Source: Alteriqipengyuania abyssalis (GTDB lineage Bacteria; Pseudomonadota; Alphaproteobacteria; Sphingomonadales; Sphingomonadaceae). From it: a stretch of DNA of 64,000 nucleotides. The stretch covers positions 124,001-188,000 of the forward strand of contig NZ_JAHWXP010000002.1 of NCBI RefSeq assembly GCF_019857185.1. The letters run 5' to 3'. The notes under the pieces were generated by a model. That model searched no databases, was not told the DNA's origin, and saw nothing but the letters and a program-made list of their open reading frames with translations. A program made the position numbers and the translations under genes. Positions 59,545 through 64,000 of the stretch are shown here, piece after piece (the first letter of the stretch is position 1; every line of letters begins with the position of its first letter).

Positions 59545-59852
59545 GCGCGCTGATCTACACCGTCTTCGCCACTCGAGAGGACGCCCGCGCGGTCGCCTCG
59601 CAACTGCTGGACGAACGTCTGATTGCCTGTGCCAACGTGATCGGCCGGATCGAATCGCTGTTCGAATGGGATGGTGAGCGCGGCGCGGGCGAGGAGATCG
59701 CCATCCTGTTCAAGACCAATGCCGAGCGGCTGGACGACGCCGTCGCGCGTCTGGAAACGCTGCACCAATACGAAGCGCCCGCAATCCTCGGCTGGCGCGC
59801 GGATAGTGTTGGCAAGGCCACGGCGGCCTGGCTGGCGGCGCTGGGCGATTAG
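59541..59852 (+). CDS. cutA: CutA1 divalent ion tolerance protein
   Basis: 103 residues, GTG start overlapping the ctaA stop by 4 bases. Family blocks: IYTVFATREDARAVASQLLD, LIACANVIGRIESLFEWDG, EEIAILFKTNAERLDDAV, and LHQYEAPAIL. CutA1 trimers bind copper; the role in metal tolerance is debated. The GTG start is fixed by the family N-terminus. Confidence 0.93.
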   Translation: MSALIYTVFATREDARAVASQLLDERLIACANVIGRIESLFEWDGERGAGEEIAILFKTNAERLDDAVARLETLHQYEAPAILGWRADSVGKATAAWLAALGD

Positions 59853-59857
59853 ACGCG

Positions 59858-60577
59858 ATGGAGCGGCGCGGCTTTCTGACGGGGCTTGGTCTGGTCGGGT
59901 TTGCTCCGCTTGCCCTACACCCCGCTTCGCTGCTCGCCGCGCGCGCCCTTCCTCAGGGCGAATTCCGGCTGGAGCGCGTGCTCAGGCGCGACCTGTTCGA
60001 CGGCAAGGCGATCATCGTCAATCGCGGCTGGCTGATCCGGTTCGAGGCGGCGGCTGGCGGCGGTACTGAAGTGACCGGGGAGCAGGTGACGAGCGTGGTC
60101 GAGGCCCCGCCAGCGCTCGCCGCCCTCGCCCGGCTGGAGGAGCAGCGCACCGCCACCCTACTGCCTCTGCGGCTCTCAGCCAGCGGGACGATCGTGGACC
60201 AGCCGGGCGACAGCAGGCTCGACCCGCTCCCTATCACGGTGATCGAGGCTGCGGCTGACTATGTCGCGGGCCATGCGTCCGCACCCGCTGTCGATCTGAA
60301 CGTGCGGGAATTCGTCGCCCACCTCTCGCAGCGGCAGATCGGCTGGCTTTCGCACCTGCCACCCGACCTCCTCTTCCCTGCCCCCCGGGACAGGACGGCG
60401 ACCCGCGAGGTCGCCCTGGCGGACGGCGGGCAGGGCCGGGTGGAACTGCGCGAAATGGCGGAGGCAGATCCGGCATCCGGGCTGCTCGAAACCTTCGTGC
60501 GGGAGACGATTACGACGGTTGGCGAGAGTTCGCGCAGCGCCGGCGAAACCTGGCGGCTTTACCACACGGTATCATAA
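59858..60577 (+). CDS. Unknown protein with a twin-arginine signal
   Basis: 239 residues. The first residues ERRGFLTGLGLVGFAPLALH have the RRxFL pattern of Tat signals. The mature part (LVRDLFDGKAIIVNRGWLIR-like, ITVIEAAADYVAGHASAP) is a soluble domain I do not recognise. The ATG at 59858 follows the cutA stop by 5 bases, so it probably shares the ctaA-cutA transcript. A Tat substrate would be folded, perhaps with a cofactor, before export; this is inference. Confidence 0.65.
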   Translation: MERRGFLTGLGLVGFAPLALHPASLLAARALPQGEFRLERVLRRDLFDGKAIIVNRGWLIRFEAAAGGGTEVTGEQVTSVVEAPPALAALARLEEQRTATLLPLRLSASGTIVDQPGDSRLDPLPITVIEAAADYVAGHASAPAVDLNVREFVAHLSQRQIGWLSHLPPDLLFPAPRDRTATREVALADGGQGRVELREMAEADPASGLLETFVRETITTVGESSRSAGETWRLYHTVS

Positions 60578-60604
60578 TACCTCTTCTCTAACCCCCGAGA
60601 TTGC

Positions 60605-60633
60605 TTGACTTGGGAGGCCTTCGGACGCATTAG
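60605..60633 (+). promoter_or_regulatory. Candidate promoter of rplM-rpsI
   Basis: TTGACT (60605-60610) is a good -35; 17 bases on, CATTAG (60628-60633) is a fair -10. The leader to the rplM ATG is about 82 bases. The geometry resembles the candidate promoter before rpmB. Confidence 0.5.
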
Positions 60634-60721
60634 CGCGCTCCACGACCGGCTGGGCGAATCGGCGAAACGCGCGTTTCATCCTCCGGCGAGACCCCCCTAA
60701 TTCTCGAGGGACACGATAGCC

Positions 60722-61201
60722 ATGAAGGCGCTCAGCAAGATGACCCGGTCGATCAAACCGGCCGAGGTCGAAAAGAACTGGTACGTGATCGACGCGGAAG
60801 GCCTCGTTGTGGGCCGCCTCGCCTCGATCGTTGCGAACATCCTGCGCGGCAAGCACAAGCCGAGCTACACCCCGCACGTCGATTGCGGTGATCACGTGAT
60901 CATCCTCAATGCGGACAAGGTGAAGTTCACCGGCCGCAAGATGGGCAACAAGAAGTATTACAAGCACACCGGCTATGCCGGCGGCATCAAGGAAACCACG
61001 CCCGCCAAGATCCTCGAGGGCAAGTTCCCCGAGCGCGTGGTGGAAAAGGCTGTCGAGCGGATGATCCCGCGCGGGCCGCTTGGTCGCCAGCAGATGAAGG
61101 CGCTGCACCTGTATGCCGGCACCGAGCATCCGCATGACGGGCAGAAGCCCGAGGTGCTCGACGTTGCTTCGATGAACCGCAAGAACAAGGCTCTCGCATA
61201 A
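60722..61201 (+). CDS. rplM: 50S ribosomal protein L13
   Basis: 159 residues. [56 protein letters not shown] and the signature [19 protein letters not shown] are the standard L13 blocks. Early assembly protein of the large subunit. Its TAA overlaps the rpsI start (TAATG). Confidence 0.97.
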   Translation: MKALSKMTRSIKPAEVEKNWYVIDAEGLVVGRLASIVANILRGKHKPSYTPHVDCGDHVIILNADKVKFTGRKMGNKKYYKHTGYAGGIKETTPAKILEGKFPERVVEKAVERMIPRGPLGRQQMKALHLYAGTEHPHDGQKPEVLDVASMNRKNKALA

Positions 61202-61749
61202 TGGCCGACGACAAGAACCAGAACGAATCGCAGGGCTCCGAAAAGGCCGAGAGCGTCCGCGATCTCGCCGATCTCGCGAACATCGCGGGTGATGCGCCTG
61301 CTGCCGACGCCGCAGTGGTCGCCCAGAGCACCGCGCCGCTGCGCGAGCAGGAGCTGGACCAGCATGGCCGCGCCTACGCCACCGGTCGCCGCAAGGACGC
61401 GGTCGCCCGCGTCTGGATCAAGCCGGGCAAGGGCACGATCACGATCAACGGCAAGGAGCAGGAAACCTATTTCGCACGTCCGACTCTGCGCCTCGTCATC
61501 AACCAGCCGTTCGCGATCACCGATCGTGAAGGCCAGTACGACGTGATCGCCACCGTTCGCGGCGGCGGCCTGTCGGGCCAGGCCGGTGCGGTGAAGCACG
61601 GCATCGCGCAGGCACTGTCCAAGTACGAGCCAGCACTGCGCGGCACGGTCAAGGCGGCAGGCTTCCTGACCCGCGACAGCCGCGTGGTCGAGCGTAAGAA
61701 GTACGGCCGGGCCAAGGCACGCCGCAGCTTCCAGTTCTCGAAGCGCTAA
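61201..61749 (+). CDS. rpsI: 30S ribosomal protein S9
   Basis: 182 residues. The C-terminal 130 residues are S9 proper ([59 protein letters not shown], ending in FSKR whose basic end reaches the P site). An N-terminal acidic, alanine-rich extension of about 55 residues is typical for this order. It starts at the ATG overlapping the rplM stop. Confidence 0.97.
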   Translation: MADDKNQNESQGSEKAESVRDLADLANIAGDAPAADAAVVAQSTAPLREQELDQHGRAYATGRRKDAVARVWIKPGKGTITINGKEQETYFARPTLRLVINQPFAITDREGQYDVIATVRGGGLSGQAGAVKHGIAQALSKYEPALRGTVKAAGFLTRDSRVVERKKYGRAKARRSFQFSKR

Positions 61750-61776
61750 GCTACAAGAACAACGGATCACCAGGAG

Positions 61777-61805
61777 GGGCGGTGCCGCAAGGCGCCGCCC
61801 TTTTT
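61777..61805 (+). terminator. Rho-independent terminator after rpsI
   Basis: GGGCGGTGCC (61777-61786), loop GCAA, then GGCGCCGCCC (61791-61800), followed by TTTTTG. The stem is ten base pairs, allowing one G-T wobble. Confidence 0.92.
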
Positions 61806-61836
61806 GTTTGGGAAACTGCTTTTCCGCGTGCGCGGA

Positions 61837-62691
61837 TCAGCTCACCGGCGGATCGGTGCGCGGCACCGCGCCGACGGGCGCGACCGGTTCGCCTTCTTCG
61901 CGCGGCGGATGCGCGTCTTCGGGGACATCGTCGATCTTCATCGCCTCGTCCTCGATGTTCTCGAGATTGCGGATATGCACCTGGAGCGTCTCGCCATCCC
62001 AGCGCAGTTCATTGAAGCTCGGCGGAGTGGAGCGCAGGCGCTGCGATAGCGTGCCCGCTCCGATCATGCGGACCGGGCCGTGGGGCGTGTCCTCCATGAT
62101 CTCGAACGCGTCGTGGACATGGCCGGACAGCACGCCGAGCACGTTGCGCTGAGCCAGTTCGGCCAGCGCGTTCGATCCGCCACGGGTCATCGCGGTGCCT
62201 TGCGTACCGACTTCACGCAAAGGATGATGCACGGTCACCAGCGCGCGGGTGCCAGCGGGCAGTGCGTCGATCCGCGCGAGGCAATCCTCCAGCGCGCGGC
62301 CCGTGACCCAGCCCTTGGACCAGTTGAAGCGGGGCTGCGCGCGCACAGCGGTCTTCAGCGGCACCAGCGCGATCCCCGGGAGGTCGATCTCCCGCTCGAC
62401 GATATCGGTCAGCCGCCCGAACCGCTTGTAAGGCGTCACAAACCGCTCGATCAGGTTGAAATAGGGCATGTCGTGATTGCCGACATCGAGCGTGGCGGGG
62501 GCCTGCAGGGTCCCGATCCACTCTTCCGCCGCACGAAATTCGTGGTGGCGAGCGCGCATTGTCAGGTCGCCGGTGATTGCCACCGCATTGGGCCGAAGCC
62601 GGTCGACCTCGGCAGCGAACCAGTCGAGCGCCTCGTTGTTTTCAAGCCCGAAGTGAATGTCGCTGACGTGGAACAGCAGCGTGTCGGCCAT
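61837..62691 (-). CDS. Calcineurin-like metallophosphoesterase
   Basis: 284 residues. All five metal motifs are present: HVSDIHFGLEN (DxH), AITGDLTMRAR (GDxx), LDVGNHDMP (GNHD), VTVHHPLR and GVLSGHVHDAF (GHxH). No signal peptide, so cytoplasmic. It could be a cyclic nucleotide phosphodiesterase (CpdA-like) or a UDP-diacylglucosamine pyrophosphatase-like enzyme; cannot be settled here. The acidic C-terminal tail (about residues 255-284) is unstructured. The ATG at 62691 follows the DAG kinase stop by 4 bases. Confidence 0.88.
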   Translation of the reverse strand: MADTLLFHVSDIHFGLENNEALDWFAAEVDRLRPNAVAITGDLTMRARHHEFRAAEEWIGTLQAPATLDVGNHDMPYFNLIERFVTPYKRFGRLTDIVEREIDLPGIALVPLKTAVRAQPRFNWSKGWVTGRALEDCLARIDALPAGTRALVTVHHPLREVGTQGTAMTRGGSNALAELAQRNVLGVLSGHVHDAFEIMEDTPHGPVRMIGAGTLSQRLRSTPPSFNELRWDGETLQVHIRNLENIEDEAMKIDDVPEDAHPPREEGEPVAPVGAVPRTDPPVS

Positions 62692-62695
62692 CAGG

Positions 62696-63553
62696 TCAGT
62701 CCTCTTGCGCCAGTGTGGCGATCAGATCGACGGGGCTTTTGTCTAGCATGAATGTCTCCGTCGCGTCGCCATGGGCAGGTTCCCCGTCCAGCAGCAGGTC
62801 GAGCGGCTGGGCGCCCGTGCTGGCGAGCGTGGTTTCCTGAAACGGGCCGAGGGTGTCGTGCGGACCCTCGCGGAATTCCTGCCGCAACAGCGCCCAGGTC
62901 TGGGCGACGAAATCCGCCCCGGTCCGCGCATGATAGGCGGCGATCTCGATCCCCCCGGCATGCGGCATCAGCTCCACAATCGGGTAGCCTTCGGGCGCGC
63001 CCGCATCGGGCTGCCGGATCCGCACGGGCGGCTGGCCGGCAGTGTTCTGGATCGCGGCACCCGCCGCCGTCAGCATGGCGCCGGCATCGGCCGCGCGCAG
63101 TGCCTCGCGCACCTCGTTCCAGCTGGTCCCGGGGCCGACCAGCAACCCGGCCAGCGCGATGCCTTTCGAAGAGCGGATGATCTGCGGTCGGACCCGGCGC
63201 GCGTTCCCGCGGGCGAACGCCTCGATCACCTCGTGGACCCCGGCCTCGCCATGCACCCGCTTGGGCAGAAGGTTCTGCGTGCCACCCGGCAGCGGCAGGA
63301 CCGCCCCGCTCCATCCGGCCAGCGCCGCAACCACCGCATTGATCGTGCCGTCACCGCCCAGAGCGACAACGGTGTCGATACCCCGCTTGTCGAGTTCAGC
63401 CGGCGAGGGAATCTCTTCGGAGGGGAAGGTCGTGCGCTGCGCAATGCACAGGCTCGACCGCTCGCACGCCTCGTGCAGGTCGGCGAGCAGCTCTTCGCGG
63501 ACCGATCCGCTGCCTTCGTTCGTGATCAACCAGATATCGCGGGATGTACTCAT
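62696..63553 (-). CDS. Diacylglycerol kinase (DAGK_cat) family lipid kinase
   Basis: 285 residues. NEGSGSVREELL, VVALGGDGTINAVVAALAG (GGDGT nucleotide motif) and LPLPGGTQNLLPKRVHG are the N-terminal DAGK blocks. The C-terminal part is more divergent (LDLLLDGEP). It phosphorylates diacylglycerol or a related lipid. The ATG at 63553 is chosen over an upstream frame extension. Followed 4 bases later by the phosphoesterase gene, so a two-gene operon. Confidence 0.87.
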   Translation of the reverse strand: MSTSRDIWLITNEGSGSVREELLADLHEACERSSLCIAQRTTFPSEEIPSPAELDKRGIDTVVALGGDGTINAVVAALAGWSGAVLPLPGGTQNLLPKRVHGEAGVHEVIEAFARGNARRVRPQIIRSSKGIALAGLLVGPGTSWNEVREALRAADAGAMLTAAGAAIQNTAGQPPVRIRQPDAGAPEGYPIVELMPHAGGIEIAAYHARTGADFVAQTWALLRQEFREGPHDTLGPFQETTLASTGAQPLDLLLDGEPAHGDATETFMLDKSPVDLIATLAQED

Positions 63554-63600
63554 GATGGTCGAATGCCCCGTAAGCGGGCCCGTTCCGTCATCCCCGCCCG

Positions 63601-64000
63601 TCACTGGGCAAGATCGGCCGTGGCAGCCGAACCGGGCGAATCGTTCTGCTGCACCAGCAGCTTGTCGATCTTGCGCCCGTCCATATCGACGATCTCGAAT
63701 CGCCAGCCCTGATGGGTGAACACCTCGCCCTCTTCGGGCAGATGCTTGAGCACCGAAAGCGCGAAGCCCGCGGCGGTCGCGAACTCGCGGTCTTCGCCGT
63801 AATCCAGCGCCAGCCGGTCGCCGAGCGATTCCGCATCGAGGCTGCCGGAGATCAGCAGCGATCCATCCGCGCGCTCGATCACTTCGGGTATTTCGCCCTG
63901 ATCCTTGTCGCTTTCGAACTGGCCGACGATCGCGGTCAGCAGGTCGATCGGGGTAACGATCCCGTCGAGATGCCCGTACTCGTCGTGCACCATCGCCATC
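63601..64000 (-). CDS. CNNM/CorC-family transporter-associated protein, 5' end cut
   Basis: The last 132 residues of a longer protein. They show the end of a CBS domain (AMVHDEYGHLDGIVTPIDLL, AIVGQ) and the CorC_HlyC domain (DGSLLISGSLDAESLGDRL, VFTHQGWRFEIVDMDGRKID) typical of the CNNM/hemolysin C family, linked to magnesium or cobalt transport. The start lies beyond the right edge; the visible Met codons are internal. Stop at 63601-63603, followed by a 47-base gap before the DAG kinase start. Confidence 0.9.
   Translation of the reverse strand, partial: MAMVHDEYGHLDGIVTPIDLLTAIVGQFESDKDQGEIPEVIERADGSLLISGSLDAESLGDRLALDYGEDREFATAAGFALSVLKHLPEEGEVFTHQGWRFEIVDMDGRKIDKLLVQQNDSPGSAATADLAQ

Overview
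The window looks like chromosomal DNA of a GC-rich alphaproteobacterium of the Sphingomonadales, most likely an Erythrobacteraceae member (Erythrobacter, Qipengyuania or Altererythrobacter type). The reasons are the gene families (UPF0262, MmcB, DUF2093, DUF3667, a SUF system led by an Rrf2 regulator, a fused ThiS-ThiG, alphaproteobacterial heme A synthase), the GTTC-N7-GTTC LexA box, and two intergenic palindromes of types common in this order. I see no phage, insertion sequence, CRISPR array or recognisable defence island. It is a mostly housekeeping region with some lineage-specific genes.

Layout. 1-1468: cytidine deaminase (cut by the window edge), a GH25-like membrane protein and UPF0262, all leftward. 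1611-3686: dnaB, then rpoZ with a clear promoter and terminator. 3797-7110: a ParA-like ATPase, DUF3072, two membrane proteins (one DUF3667) and a small lipoprotein. 7245-10320: ftsH with its terminator and a second ParA-like ATPase. 10482-14246: acyl-CoA dehydrogenase, an unknown protein, a CoA-transferase/racemase and an enoyl-CoA hydratase. 14398-17889: PepSY membrane protein, small membrane protein and TonB-dependent siderophore receptor. 17996-18072: tRNA-Arg(CCG). 18199-20410: an unknown gene, LexA-controlled mmcB, a fatty acid hydroxylase family protein and DUF2141. 20515-27383: a rightward run with a PAS protein, App1-like phosphatase, alpha/beta hydrolase, BepA-like protease, DsbA-like thioredoxin and an M48/PDZ protease. 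27522-30605: LytS-type kinase, LytTR regulator, a palindromic element and nadC. 30675-36893: membrane protein, RNase T2, tadA, rpmB, M23 lipoprotein, DUF2093, xseA and purD. 36945-39665: unknown membrane protein, PfkB kinase, EI24 protein and a lipoprotein.

39670-47238 is a leftward SUF iron-sulfur operon: iscR, sufB, four small unknown genes, sufC, sufD, sufS, sufT, sufA and one more small gene. Its promoter carries an IscR-type palindrome. Then follow a DUF885 lipoprotein, pyrD, gamma-glutamyltransferase, an acyl-CoA ligase, a gap with a possible gene remnant, an outer-membrane porin, an unknown protein, thiSG, a MerC-like protein, ctaA, cutA, a Tat-signal protein, rplM-rpsI with promoter and terminator, a metallophosphoesterase, a diacylglycerol-kinase-like enzyme and the C-terminal end of a CNNM/CorC protein cut by the right edge.

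Most adjacent same-strand genes overlap by 1-17 bases or are separated by only a few bases, so many are probably translationally coupled. Start codons were chosen from Shine-Dalgarno spacing, family N-termini and overlap geometry. All functions are inferred by reading motifs; no database search was possible.
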